Below are positions 10,442-18,796 of a DNA stretch of 64,000 bases, piece by piece (position 1 is the stretch's first letter; each line of letters begins with the position of its first letter). The position numbers and the translations under genes are program-made. This DNA comes from Janthinobacterium sp. PAMC25594 (GTDB taxonomy: Bacteria > Pseudomonadota > Gammaproteobacteria > Burkholderiales > Burkholderiaceae_D), in assembly GCF_019443505.1 (NCBI RefSeq), contig NZ_CP080377.1:1-64000 (forward strand). Reading direction: 5' to 3'. The notes under the pieces were generated by a model. It ran no database searches. It had not been told where the DNA came from and was given only the letters and a program-made list of their open reading frames with translations.

Positions 10442-12769
10442 TCAGTTCGTGGTTTCCGGCGGCAGCGTCTCCGGCACGACCGCCGGGTCCGTCGGCGTCT
10501 CCACGTCCATATCCAGCGTTTTCACGCCGTTCATGTCGATGAATTCATCGTACAGCCACTCGCCGTCGACCTGGCTCAGGCCCGCCGGCACGGCGCGCGT
10601 GATTTGCGGACGCGTCGACAGGGCCGTGCGCATGTAGTCGATCCAGATCGGCATGGCCAGGGTGGAACCGAATTCGCGTCCACCCAGCGATTTTGGCTCG
10701 TCATAGCCCATCCACGCCACCGCCACGATGCCGCCGCCATAACCGGCGAACCAGCCGTCGACGGCATCGCTGGTGGTGCCCGTCTTGCCTGCGATGTCGC
10801 TGCGTCCCAGTTTTTTCGTCGCTGCCGCGCCCGTGCCGGTGCGCGCCACTTCGCGCAGCATGCTGTCCATCACGAAGGCGTTGCGCGGGTCCAGCGCCAG
10901 TGTCTTGTCGTCGTTCGGCGCGGGCGGCTTGGTCTGCATCAGGATGGTGCCCCTGGCGTCGACGATGCGGTCGATCAGGTATGGTTCCACCTGGTGGCCG
11001 CCATTGGCGAACAGGGCGTAGGCGCCCGCCATCTGCACGGGCGTGACGGAACCCGTACCCAGCGCCATCGTCAGATTGTTCGGCTGGCGCTTTGGATCGA
11101 AACCGAATTTTTCCAGGAAGTCGTGTGTGGTCGACACACCCAGCGCGCGCAGGATGCGCACCGAGGCCACGTTCTTCGACTGCGCCAGCGCATAGCGCAT
11201 GGTGATGGGGCCGTCGAACTTGAAGTCGTCATTCTGCGGCGCCCACACCTTGCCGCCCGCCTGCATTTCCAGGGGCGCGTCGTTGATCAGGGTGGCCGGC
11301 GAAAAGCCTTTTTCCAGGGCCGCCGAATACACGAAGGGCTTCATGGCCGAACCGGGCTGGCGCCACGCCTGCGTGACGTGGTTGAACTTTTGCAGATTGT
11401 AGTCGAAGCCGCCCACCATGGCGTGGTAGGCGCCCGTTTCCGCGTCGAGCGAGACGAAGGCGGCGGCCACCAGCGGCACTTGCGTGATGGACCAGTTGCC
11501 CTTGGCATCCTGGCTGATGCGGATCACGGCGCCAGGGCGCAGCTTGATGCCGGCGCTCGCCTTGCTTGATAGGGCAGGGGCGGCAAAGCGCAAGCCCTCG
11601 CCCGTGATGGCCTTGGCGTCGCCATCGCCCATGTCGGCCAGCACCTTGCCGCTGGCCACTTGCGTAACGACGGCGGCGATCAGGCCATCGCTGTCCGGGC
11701 GTTTTTGCAGTGCAGCATCGATGGCGTCGTCACGCTGTTCCGGGTCAGCCGGCATGTCGATGAAGGTTTCCGGGCCGCGGTAGCCGTGGCGCTGGTCGTA
11801 GGCGATGACGTTGCGACGCGTCGAGGAGTAGGCTGCATCCTGGTCGGCTTTCAGGATCGTCGTGTAGACGCTGATACCCTTGGTGTAGCTGTCTTCCTTG
11901 AACTGCGCATACACGGCCTGGCGCGCCAGTTCGGCCACGTATTCGGCGTGCGTATCGAAACCCTGCTTGCCGCGCGTATTGATATGCAGCGGCTGCGCCA
12001 GCGCTTGCTGGTACTGGCCTTCGCTGATGTAATCGAGCTCGCGCATGCGTTTCAAGACCAGCTGCTGGCGCGCGTGCGCCTTCTTCGGATTGCTGATCGG
12101 GTTGTGGCGCGAGGGGTTTTGCGGCAAACCGGCCAGCATGGCCATTTCCGCGATCGACAGTTCAGACAATGGCTTGCCGAAGTACGTCTGCGCCGCGCTG
12201 CCGAAACCGAACGAGCGCTGGCCCAGGTACATCTGGTTCATGTACAGCTCGAGAATCTGCTCTTTCGACAGGGCCGCCTCGATTTTCAGGGCCAGCATGA
12301 TTTCATTGAGCTTGCGCGAAGCGACCTTTTCGCGCGTCAGGAAGAAGTTGCGCGCCACCTGCATGGTGATGGTGGAGCCGCCGCCGTGGCCGAAGCCGTG
12401 GCGCAGGTTCGACAGCACGGCGCCGCCGGCGCGCACGAAGTCGATGCCGTGGTGTTCGTAGAAGCGGCCATCCTCGATGGCCAGCAGGGCCTTTTTCATC
12501 ATGTCCGGCACTTGCGCGATGGGCACGAAGTCGCGGTGCTCTTCGCCGAATTCGCCGATCAGCACATTGTCGGCCGTGTACACGCGCAACGGGATCTTCG
12601 GCTGGTAGTCGGTGATCACGTTCAACTCGGGCAGGCGCGGGCGCACGTACAGGAACAGCCAGGCGGCCAGCAGCACGGCAGCGGCCAGCGCGGCACAGCC
12701 GGCGATGATGAAGCCGCGCACGATGGCGCGGCGGGAAGGCCAGGGAAATCCGGTTCGTTGGGCAGTCAA
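10442..12769 (-). CDS. mrcA: Penicillin-binding protein 1A (bifunctional)
   Basis: 775 residues. An inner-membrane anchor is at about residues 17-42. The GT51 transglycosylase domain is marked by EDGRFYEHHG, GGSTITMQVARNFF and QILELYMNQMYLGQ. An OB-like linker follows. The transpeptidase domain has GSAMKPFVY (SxxK nucleophile), AQSKN (SxN) and AGKTGTTSDAVDGWF (KTG). The enzyme polymerises and cross-links peptidoglycan on the periplasmic face of the membrane and is a target of beta-lactams. All catalytic motifs are present and the length is normal for the class. It stands alone, convergent with the TetR gene and divergent from the OPT transporter. Confidence 0.95.
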   Translation of the reverse strand: MTAQRTGFPWPSRRAIVRGFIIAGCAALAAAVLLAAWLFLYVRPRLPELNVITDYQPKIPLRVYTADNVLIGEFGEEHRDFVPIAQVPDMMKKALLAIEDGRFYEHHGIDFVRAGGAVLSNLRHGFGHGGGSTITMQVARNFFLTREKVASRKLNEIMLALKIEAALSKEQILELYMNQMYLGQRSFGFGSAAQTYFGKPLSELSIAEMAMLAGLPQNPSRHNPISNPKKAHARQQLVLKRMRELDYISEGQYQQALAQPLHINTRGKQGFDTHAEYVAELARQAVYAQFKEDSYTKGISVYTTILKADQDAAYSSTRRNVIAYDQRHGYRGPETFIDMPADPEQRDDAIDAALQKRPDSDGLIAAVVTQVASGKVLADMGDGDAKAITGEGLRFAAPALSSKASAGIKLRPGAVIRISQDAKGNWSITQVPLVAAAFVSLDAETGAYHAMVGGFDYNLQKFNHVTQAWRQPGSAMKPFVYSAALEKGFSPATLINDAPLEMQAGGKVWAPQNDDFKFDGPITMRYALAQSKNVASVRILRALGVSTTHDFLEKFGFDPKRQPNNLTMALGTGSVTPVQMAGAYALFANGGHQVEPYLIDRIVDARGTILMQTKPPAPNDDKTLALDPRNAFVMDSMLREVARTGTGAAATKKLGRSDIAGKTGTTSDAVDGWFAGYGGGIVAVAWMGYDEPKSLGGREFGSTLAMPIWIDYMRTALSTRPQITRAVPAGLSQVDGEWLYDEFIDMNGVKTLDMDVETPTDPAVVPETLPPETTN

Positions 12770-12917
12770 GGCAGTCTCACGGTAGCGTGCAGGGCACGGT
12801 GGCAGCGATTATAGACCAATGCGCCCGCGCTTCCCGTGCGGGCGGGGCGCCGGGAGCGGGAGCAAAAAACCTTTTCATCGAAACGCGGCTGTGCGATAGT
12901 CTCGGCTTCAAGAAAAT

Positions 12918-12949
12918 AGCCCGGGCGTCAATCCGGGCTGTTTATTTTT
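12918..12949 (+). terminator. Terminator-like hairpin in the OPT leader
   Basis: agcccgg pairs with ccgggct across an 8-base loop and is followed at once by gtttattttta. It ends about 20 bp before the OPT start codon. In this place it would either stop upstream transcription or act as an attenuator in the transporter's own leader. Which of these depends on where transcription starts. Confidence 0.6.
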
Positions 12950-12968
12950 AAAAATTAAGGAAATATCC

Positions 12969-15236
12969 ATGGCAAAAGATGCAACACCGAGCGTCGTGAA
13001 GCCCTATATCCCGGCCGATGCGAAGCTGCCCGAGATGACCTTCCGCGCGCTGTTCATGGGCGTCATCCTGGGGATGGTCTTTGGCGCCTCCTCGCTGTAC
13101 CTGGTGCTGAAAGTGGGCCTGACCGTCAGTGCCTCGATTCCCGTCGCCGTGATCGCCATCACCCTGTTTGGCCTGGCCAAGAAGGTGGGCGGCAAGGATT
13201 CGTCGATCCTGGAAAACAGCATCACGCAAACGGCCGGTTCGGCCGGCGAATCGCTGGCCTTCGGCCTGGGCGTGACCATGCCCGCCATTTTGATCCTCGG
13301 CTTCGACCTGGAAATCTCGCGCGTCATGCTGGTCGGTATCCTCGGCGGCCTGCTGGGCATCCTGATGATGATCCCCATGCGCCGCACCATGATCGTCGAC
13401 CAGCACAAGGAACTCAAATTCCCCGAAGGCACGGCTTGCGCCGAAGTGCTGAAGGCGGCCGCCACGGAAGAATCGCGCATCGCGGCCGGTGAAAGCATCG
13501 AGAAGGACTCGGCCGCCGCGCTGGACGCCAAGCGTCGCGCCAAGATCATCTTCGGCGGTTTCGCCGTCGGCTTGCTGTATAAAGTGTTCAATATCTCGTT
13601 CAAGGGTTGGAAGGATACGCCGGGCGTGGAATTTGCCGCGCCGCTCAAGGGCGGCTCCATCGGCGCCGAGATTTCCCCTGAACTGCTGGGCGTGGGCTAC
13701 ATCATCGGTCCGCGCATCGCCGCCACCATGGCGGCCGGCGGCGTGCTGTCGTATTTGCTGCTGATCCCGATGATCAAGTTCTTCGGCGACAGCCTGACCA
13801 CCGTGCTCTCGCCGGGCACCAAGTTGATCAGCGAAATGGGCGCCGACGACGTGCGCAGCGCCTACGTGCTGTACATCGGCGCTGGCGCCGTGGCCGCCGG
13901 CGGCCTGATTTCGCTGGTGCGCGCCATGCCCATGATCTGGCGCAGCCTGTCGGCCGGCCTGAAAGGCATCGGCAAGGGCGTCAAGAACAACTCCACCTTG
14001 CGCACGGACCAGGACATTCCCCTGAAATGGGTCATCATCGGCTGCCTCTCCATCATCGCCGTGATCACCTTCGCCACGCCGCTGCACATGAATTTCCTCG
14101 GCGCGCTGCTGATCCTCGTCTTCGGCTTCCTGTTCGCCACCGTGTCGTCGCGCCTGACGGGCGAAATCGGCTCCTCGTCGAACCCGATCTCCGGCATGGC
14201 CGTGGCCACCTTGCTGTTTACCTGCCTGATCTTCCTGATCATGGGCTGGACGGGCGGACGTTACTATGTGACCGCCTTGTCGGTGGGCGCCATCGTCTGC
14301 ATCGCCGCCAGCAATGCGGGCACCACCTCGCAGGATTTGAAAACCGGCTACCTGGTGGGCGCCACGCCGCGCCTGCAGCAGTACGCGATCCTGGCCGGCG
14401 CGCTGTCGTCGGCGCTGATCCTCGGGCCGATTCTGCTGAAACTGAACGAGGCGAGCACCGTCTACGTGCCGGCCGCGCAAGTGGCGCCTGGCCTGACGGT
14501 CGATGCGTCGAAACTGACGGTGACGGGCGAGCTGCATGGCCCGCAAGCCGATACGGACCACAACACGTATAAAGTCTGGCAAAAGACCGATACCGTGGGC
14601 GGCCCGGCCGGCAAATATTTTGTCAAGGACGATGGCCAGCTGGCCTACCTGGTCGATCCGGGCATCAATGGCCATTACAGCAAGCGCCCCGACGGCTCGG
14701 AAGTGAAGAAATACGATGCGCCGAAGGCCGTGCTGATGTCCTACATCATCAAGGGCATCCTCGACCAGCAGCTGCCGTGGACCCTGGTGCTGTTCGGCGT
14801 GATGATCGCCGTGGTGCTGGAAATGGCCGGCATTCCGTCGCTGGCGTTTTCCGTGGGCGTGTACCTGCCGCTGTCGTCGACCTTGCCGATTTTCGTCGGC
14901 GGCCTGGTGCGCTGGCTGGCGGACCGCCGCAACAACAAGCTGGAACACAACGCCAAATTGAACGAGGAAGAGCGCCAGCTGGCGGGCGACCGCAGTTCGG
15001 GCGTGCTGCTGGCGTCCGGCTACATCGCCGGCGGCGCGCTGGCCGGCATCATCATCGCCATTACGGCCGGCGTGCTGACGCACTTCGACCAGATGATGGC
15101 CGACTGGGCCGAGCACGGCAACCCGTTCTACGCGGGCCTGCACTCGGATGCGCTGTCGCTGCTGCCGTATGCCGTCATCATCGTGCTGCTGTATATCGTC
15201 GCAAGAGAGAAGAAAGCGGATCGCCCGCAGGCTTGA
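12969..15236 (+). CDS. OPT-family oligopeptide transporter
   Basis: 755 residues with some 14-16 hydrophobic segments. The N-terminal segment (EMTFRALFMGVILGMVFGAS), GLTVSASIPVAVIAI, ENSITQTAGSAGESLAFG and KFPEGTACAEVL are typical of bacterial OPT transporters, which import oligopeptides or metal chelates with protons through the inner membrane. NPISGMAVATLLF and GTTSQDLKTGYLVGATPR are further family blocks. A soluble insert of about 90 residues lies near residues 490-580 (VYVPAAQVAPGLTVDASKL onward). AAGG-type ribosome site before ATG. Possible regulation by the leader hairpin is described separately. The exact substrate cannot be told. Confidence 0.93.
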   Translation: MAKDATPSVVKPYIPADAKLPEMTFRALFMGVILGMVFGASSLYLVLKVGLTVSASIPVAVIAITLFGLAKKVGGKDSSILENSITQTAGSAGESLAFGLGVTMPAILILGFDLEISRVMLVGILGGLLGILMMIPMRRTMIVDQHKELKFPEGTACAEVLKAAATEESRIAAGESIEKDSAAALDAKRRAKIIFGGFAVGLLYKVFNISFKGWKDTPGVEFAAPLKGGSIGAEISPELLGVGYIIGPRIAATMAAGGVLSYLLLIPMIKFFGDSLTTVLSPGTKLISEMGADDVRSAYVLYIGAGAVAAGGLISLVRAMPMIWRSLSAGLKGIGKGVKNNSTLRTDQDIPLKWVIIGCLSIIAVITFATPLHMNFLGALLILVFGFLFATVSSRLTGEIGSSSNPISGMAVATLLFTCLIFLIMGWTGGRYYVTALSVGAIVCIAASNAGTTSQDLKTGYLVGATPRLQQYAILAGALSSALILGPILLKLNEASTVYVPAAQVAPGLTVDASKLTVTGELHGPQADTDHNTYKVWQKTDTVGGPAGKYFVKDDGQLAYLVDPGINGHYSKRPDGSEVKKYDAPKAVLMSYIIKGILDQQLPWTLVLFGVMIAVVLEMAGIPSLAFSVGVYLPLSSTLPIFVGGLVRWLADRRNNKLEHNAKLNEEERQLAGDRSSGVLLASGYIAGGALAGIIIAITAGVLTHFDQMMADWAEHGNPFYAGLHSDALSLLPYAVIIVLLYIVAREKKADRPQA

Positions 15237-15256
15237 TGTTCTAGCCAATCCAATGG

Positions 15257-15294
15257 AAACCGCCCGGTGTCATGACGATCCGGGCGGTTTTTTT
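15257..15294 (+). terminator. Rho-independent terminator after the OPT gene
   Basis: The 11-bp stem aaaccgcccgg / ccgggcggttt is followed by a run of T, 20 bp after the OPT stop. The A run on the other side lets it work for the convergent acetyltransferase gene too. Confidence 0.9.
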
Positions 15295-15315
15295 ATGCGC
15301 GCATGGCGGCGATGA

Positions 15316-16239
15316 CTACGATATCGGCCGCGCCGCCAGCTGTGCCGCGCTGGCGTAGATCGTCACGTGCTCGGACGCCAGCCGGCCCAGGTGCTCGAAG
15401 AAGGCCTGCGCCGGAATGGCCCAAGACGCCGCATCGCCCACCTGTCCGTTCACGCGCAGGCCGGCGGCATCGAATTCGCGCGCAAAATAATCGCGCAGGT
15501 CGCCGCGGCCCGGATGGTCGATGCGGCGCTGCGCGACCGCCGGATCGAAAGGGCGCACGGGCACCTCCCAGCGCCGGCCGGCGTGGTCCAGGCAGGCCAG
15601 CAGCCTTGTAGCGTCTTCCCACACGGGCATGGGAAAGGCGTCGCCCATGGCGTCTTCCAGCGCGTGATAGAACGTCACCGGCCCCATGGAAATGCCCAGG
15701 CCCAGCACCTTCGCCTGGTCGCAGCCGATGAAGCGCTGCCAGGGAGAGCCCATGCCGAAGATCGAGGGCGCGCGGTGGTGCGCCTCGGTGAGATCGGCGG
15801 CATGGCGGCCCCACGCGGACACGGAGTGAGTCGGGTGGATGCTGCGGTGGATATTGCCGCTTGCCAGAAACGCTTCGGGCAGGCGCCCCATGTGCGTGCC
15901 ATGGCGGCGCGGGTCGAACACATAGTCTTTCATTTCACAGGTGGCGCGCACGGTGCCGCCGGGCAGATAGTAGGTGGGCAGCAGCAGGGTGCCTTGCGGG
16001 CCGACGGCATCCTGCAGGGCATGGACCACGGTCGCCGCGCCGCCTTCCACATAGCCCAGGCTTTTCAGCGAAGAATGCACGAACAGCGTGTCTCCGTGCG
16101 CGATGCCCAGCCGCGCCAGGCCGGTGCTCAAGGCGGTGCGCGTCACGTGGGGGGCGCTGTGGCGCATGTGCCGGGCGCTGTCGGCGCGGCGCCACGCTTC
16201 CAGCGCGGCCCTGGCGGCGCGTCTGGCCCCGTCAAGCAT
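15316..16239 (-). CDS. AAC(3)-family N-acetyltransferase
   Basis: 307 residues. DTLFVHSSLKSLGYVEGGA, TLLLPTYYL and the signature HPTHSVSAWG match the aminoglycoside 3-N-acetyltransferase / YokD fold, which uses acetyl-CoA. Family members include resistance enzymes and acetyltransferases of glycan or natural-product pathways. Nothing here proves action on an antibiotic. The gene overlaps the end of the upstream toroid-protein gene by 8 bp (ATGCTTGA), and GGAG lies just before its ATG, so the two are translationally coupled. The shared operon argues for a joint biosynthetic or modifying role rather than stand-alone resistance. Confidence 0.8.
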   Translation of the reverse strand: MLDGARRAARAALEAWRRADSARHMRHSAPHVTRTALSTGLARLGIAHGDTLFVHSSLKSLGYVEGGAATVVHALQDAVGPQGTLLLPTYYLPGGTVRATCEMKDYVFDPRRHGTHMGRLPEAFLASGNIHRSIHPTHSVSAWGRHAADLTEAHHRAPSIFGMGSPWQRFIGCDQAKVLGLGISMGPVTFYHALEDAMGDAFPMPVWEDATRLLACLDHAGRRWEVPVRPFDPAVAQRRIDHPGRGDLRDYFAREFDAAGLRVNGQVGDAASWAIPAQAFFEHLGRLASEHVTIYASAAQLAARPIS

Positions 16240-17425
16240 GGCCTAACTCCAATTCCAGCAGGTTGGCATCGATGCAGAACTTGGCGGCCCAGTTCAGGTA
16301 AGCCCAGGCGCCGTAATCGCCATCGACGGGAAACGAGCCCTTGACGCCGCCGCGCGCGTGCGCGGGACCGTCGATGCTGACGGCGCGCCGCACGTAACGG
16401 TTCAGGCGGCGGGCCGCGTCGAGGTAGCGCCGCTCGCCGGTGAACCGATACAACAGGAATAGACAATGCGCATTTTGTACGGACCCCGTGAGGCAGGCGT
16501 AATCGGCGGAGGGCTGGAAGTCGGGACCGAGGCGGCCTGCCAGGTAGCCATCGGCCGCCACGGCCCTGGCGACGCTCGTGCCGGTCCGCGCGGCGGCGTC
16601 CAGCAGGTCGGCGCGCGCCGAAAAGCGGTGCGCTTCAAGCAGGCCGCGCAAGGCGTAGCCGATGGTGTGGGTCAAAGGCAGCAGCGGGTTGTCCAGGCAG
16701 TTCGAGGCGAACCAGCCGTTGGGACGCTGTTTGGTCAGCGCCCAGTCGACCTGGCGTAGGCCGGCCGCGCCATAGCCGTGGCCCGGCGCGATGCGGTCCG
16801 CTTCGAACAGGCCCCAGGCCACATGCGTTTCGTAGGCCTTGTCGCCGGGGCCGGCGAACGGCGTCGGATGCCGGCGCCAGCAGCCGTCGGCATCCTGGCT
16901 GTCGCGCAGCCACCGTGCCGAGCGGTGCATGGCATCCTGGTAGGCCGCGCCGTACGCCTCCACGCCAGCGGCCAGGCCAAGCAGGATCTGGCCCGTGTTG
17001 AAGGTGACGGGCACGCGCGGCAGCGAATCGATCTTCCCGCCCTGAAAACCGCCTTCGGGGAACTGGATGGCCACGCACCAATCGAGCATGCGGCGCGCCC
17101 GCCCGTGCAGCGCATCATCCCCACCCTCGTCGCCCGTGCGCTGCGCCACGGCGATGATGGTGGGGATGATGTAGCCGGTGGTCTCCGGGTAGGAGCTAGC
17201 CCAGCCTGTCAGCAGGCTGTAGTCGCGCGCGACGCCGCCGTCGTGTGAACTGGAATGGTCCTGCGCCGCGCATAGCCAGGCCGTGCAGGCCTTGACGACG
17301 GCTTGCGGGCCGGGGTCGACGGCGGGCAGGCCGCGCCGGTCCGACAGCCGCTCCATGCGCGCCGCCGCCGGCAGGCCCGCTTGCGGCGCCAGAGAGTTCC
17401 TGATCTTCGCGAGCAAGGCACGCAT
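16232..17425 (-). CDS. Alpha/alpha-toroid protein of unknown function
   Basis: 397 residues, no signal peptide. Repeated helix-loop units with conserved Gly-Trp/aromatic turns (QFPEGGFQGGK, SQDADGCWRRHP, KQRPNGWFASNCLDNP, GDYGAWAYLNWAAKF) are typical of the alpha/alpha toroid seen in terpene cyclases, protein prenyltransferases and some glycan-active enzymes. ETTGYIIPTIIAVAQRTG and HTIGYALRGLLEA fit the same pattern. No DxDD terpene-cyclase motif was found, so a squalene-cyclase activity is not claimed. It is the first gene of a two-gene unit with the AAC(3)-like acetyltransferase. The substrate is unknown; a glycan or small molecule later acetylated by the partner is a guess. Confidence 0.65.
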   Translation of the reverse strand: MRALLAKIRNSLAPQAGLPAAARMERLSDRRGLPAVDPGPQAVVKACTAWLCAAQDHSSSHDGGVARDYSLLTGWASSYPETTGYIIPTIIAVAQRTGDEGGDDALHGRARRMLDWCVAIQFPEGGFQGGKIDSLPRVPVTFNTGQILLGLAAGVEAYGAAYQDAMHRSARWLRDSQDADGCWRRHPTPFAGPGDKAYETHVAWGLFEADRIAPGHGYGAAGLRQVDWALTKQRPNGWFASNCLDNPLLPLTHTIGYALRGLLEAHRFSARADLLDAAARTGTSVARAVAADGYLAGRLGPDFQPSADYACLTGSVQNAHCLFLLYRFTGERRYLDAARRLNRYVRRAVSIDGPAHARGGVKGSFPVDGDYGAWAYLNWAAKFCIDANLLELELGHA

Positions 17426-17569
17426 GGCATTCCATCCGGTGGTTGGCTCAGGCTACTGTAGCGCCGGCGGCAGGCGGGGCTATTGACTTGCCGCAAGGAT
17501 CAGCCCTCGCGTCGCTGCCGCGGGAATTGACGCATAATGGATGCTTCACCACCGTCGACGAGGCCCGCC

Positions 17570-17797
17570 ATGAACAGCGTCACGCTTGAATACACAGTCG
17601 TCACCAATCCCGACTCGTTTGTCGGCTTCAAGTATTACGTCAAGGCGGGGCAGGCATTCGATGCCGACGATTTTGCCTATTCCTACAAGCTGAACCGGTC
17701 CGACCTGGACCCGGAAAGCGTGCTGGCCACGCGCGAGGCGGCGGCGAAGCTGCAGCCGGGCGAGTGGCTGACGGTGTCGCATTCGATTGCGGCGTAG
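17570..17797 (+). CDS. Small hypothetical protein
   Basis: 75 residues from the ATG at 17570; an upstream ATG at 17537 would add 11 residues of low complexity. The sequence begins MNSVTLEYTVVTNPDSFVGF and ends EWLTVSHSIAA, a mixed beta pattern with no recognised motif. No signal peptide. Codon use looks like that of the neighbouring real genes. It precedes a GNAT gene on the same strand with a 55-bp gap. Confidence 0.5.
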   Translation: MNSVTLEYTVVTNPDSFVGFKYYVKAGQAFDADDFAYSYKLNRSDLDPESVLATREAAAKLQPGEWLTVSHSIAA

Positions 17798-17852
17798 CGT
17801 ACTAACCCAGTGTCGTTTCTTTAACTTACCGGCCCGCCAGGGCTCTTTGCGC

Positions 17853-18416
17853 GTGAATCCTTCAAAACTTTCTGATATTTCTATTGTATCAATCTTGCCT
17901 GAACACGCCCAGGCACTCGCCACCTTGGTGGCGCACAACCGTGAACACCTGCAAACCTACCTGCCCGCCGTGGTGCAGCTGGACGCATACGGCGAGGCGC
18001 AGGCCTATCTGCAGGCCGCCGTCGCCCGCGCGGCCAGCGGCGAGGTACTGGAATGGCATGTTTTTTCCGGTACGGCGTTATGCGGCAGCATCCGCCTGAA
18101 AGACATCGATACAGCGGACCACAATGCCCGGATCGGCTATTACCTCGGGCAGCAGTTCCAGGGCCGGGGCATCGCCAGCGCAGCGGTACGCGCCGTCCTC
18201 GCGCATGCGTTTGGCGCGCTGCAATTGCACCGCATCGAATTGCAGTGCGCGGCGGGTAATCACGCCAGCAGGGCGCTGGCCGAACGGCTGGGATTTGCGC
18301 ACGAAGGCGTGTTGCGGCAAGGGGAACTGTTAAATGGCGTGTTTGTCGACCTGCACGTGTATGGCTTGCTGCAGGCCGAGTTTGTGCCGGAAGGCGCCGC
18401 CCTTAGCCTGGCATGA
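17853..18416 (+). CDS. GNAT-family N-acetyltransferase (RimJ/RimL type)
   Basis: About 187 residues from the GTG at 17853, which has AGGG at a suitable distance. A TTG at 17787 would add 22 residues and overlap the preceding gene. The acetyl-CoA pyrophosphate loop is QQFQGRGIASAAVR. Next come LHRIELQCAAGNHASRALAERLGF and HEGVLRQGELLNGVFVDLHVY, the motif order of ribosomal-protein-alanine acetyltransferases of the RimJ/RimL/YjaB-like branch. The target may be a protein N-terminus or a small amine. Its 3' end overlaps the convergent small gene by 14 bp. Confidence 0.85.
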   Translation: MNPSKLSDISIVSILPEHAQALATLVAHNREHLQTYLPAVVQLDAYGEAQAYLQAAVARAASGEVLEWHVFSGTALCGSIRLKDIDTADHNARIGYYLGQQFQGRGIASAAVRAVLAHAFGALQLHRIELQCAAGNHASRALAERLGFAHEGVLRQGELLNGVFVDLHVYGLLQAEFVPEGAALSLA

Positions 18417-18783
18417 ACCAGGCCTGCAGTTCATCCTCGGCCCTCTGCGCCGAGTCTTCGGTCAACGTCAGCACGATGATCTTTTCCTGCGCCGGACGAT
18501 GCCCGTCACCGTCGGCCAGCTCGATGGCTTGCCCGAAGCTCGTGTAGCAGGCGCCGAACTCCTGCGGGCATTGCTGCACGATGCGCGCCGCCTTGCCGGC
18601 GTTGCGGTCGGCCAGGTTGACGATGGGATTGCCGTCATAGAACGGCTGGCCATTCGCAAACGCGGTGCGCAGATACGGCGCGCATTGCTCATCGAGGAAG
18701 GCCAGGCGCGCCCGCCACCAGGCCTCTGCCGCCGCATACGCGGCCTGGTTCTCGAGAAAATCGGCAAACAGGAAGTCGTTCAT
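18403..18783 (-). CDS. Hypothetical protein
   Basis: 126 residues, soluble, acidic and rich in Ala and aromatic residues (MNDFLFADFLENQAAYAAAE, RARLAFLDEQCAPYLRT, EKIIVLTLTEDSAQRAEDEL). No family recognised. It has a strong ribosome site (GGAGAG) and starts 13 bp after the stop of the large membrane-protein gene, so it is the last gene of a three-gene unit read from 21181. The 3' end overlaps the convergent GNAT gene. Confidence 0.6.
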   Translation of the reverse strand: MNDFLFADFLENQAAYAAAEAWWRARLAFLDEQCAPYLRTAFANGQPFYDGNPIVNLADRNAGKAARIVQQCPQEFGACYTSFGQAIELADGDGHRPAQEKIIVLTLTEDSAQRAEDELQAWFMPG

Positions 18784-18796
18784 ATGATCTCTCCGG

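Noticed and set aside
12948..15248. A 766-codon open frame antisense to the OPT transporter
   Set aside because: Shadow frame without hydrophobic or family pattern; the sense frame is a clear transporter.
15316..16239. Aminoglycoside resistance gene
   Set aside because: The fold matches AAC(3), but the operon partner and lack of resistance context do not support naming a drug substrate.
16232..17425. Squalene-hopene cyclase or similar terpene cyclase
   Set aside because: The toroid pattern is present, but no DxDD or QW-repeat set was found and the protein is much shorter than squalene-hopene cyclases.
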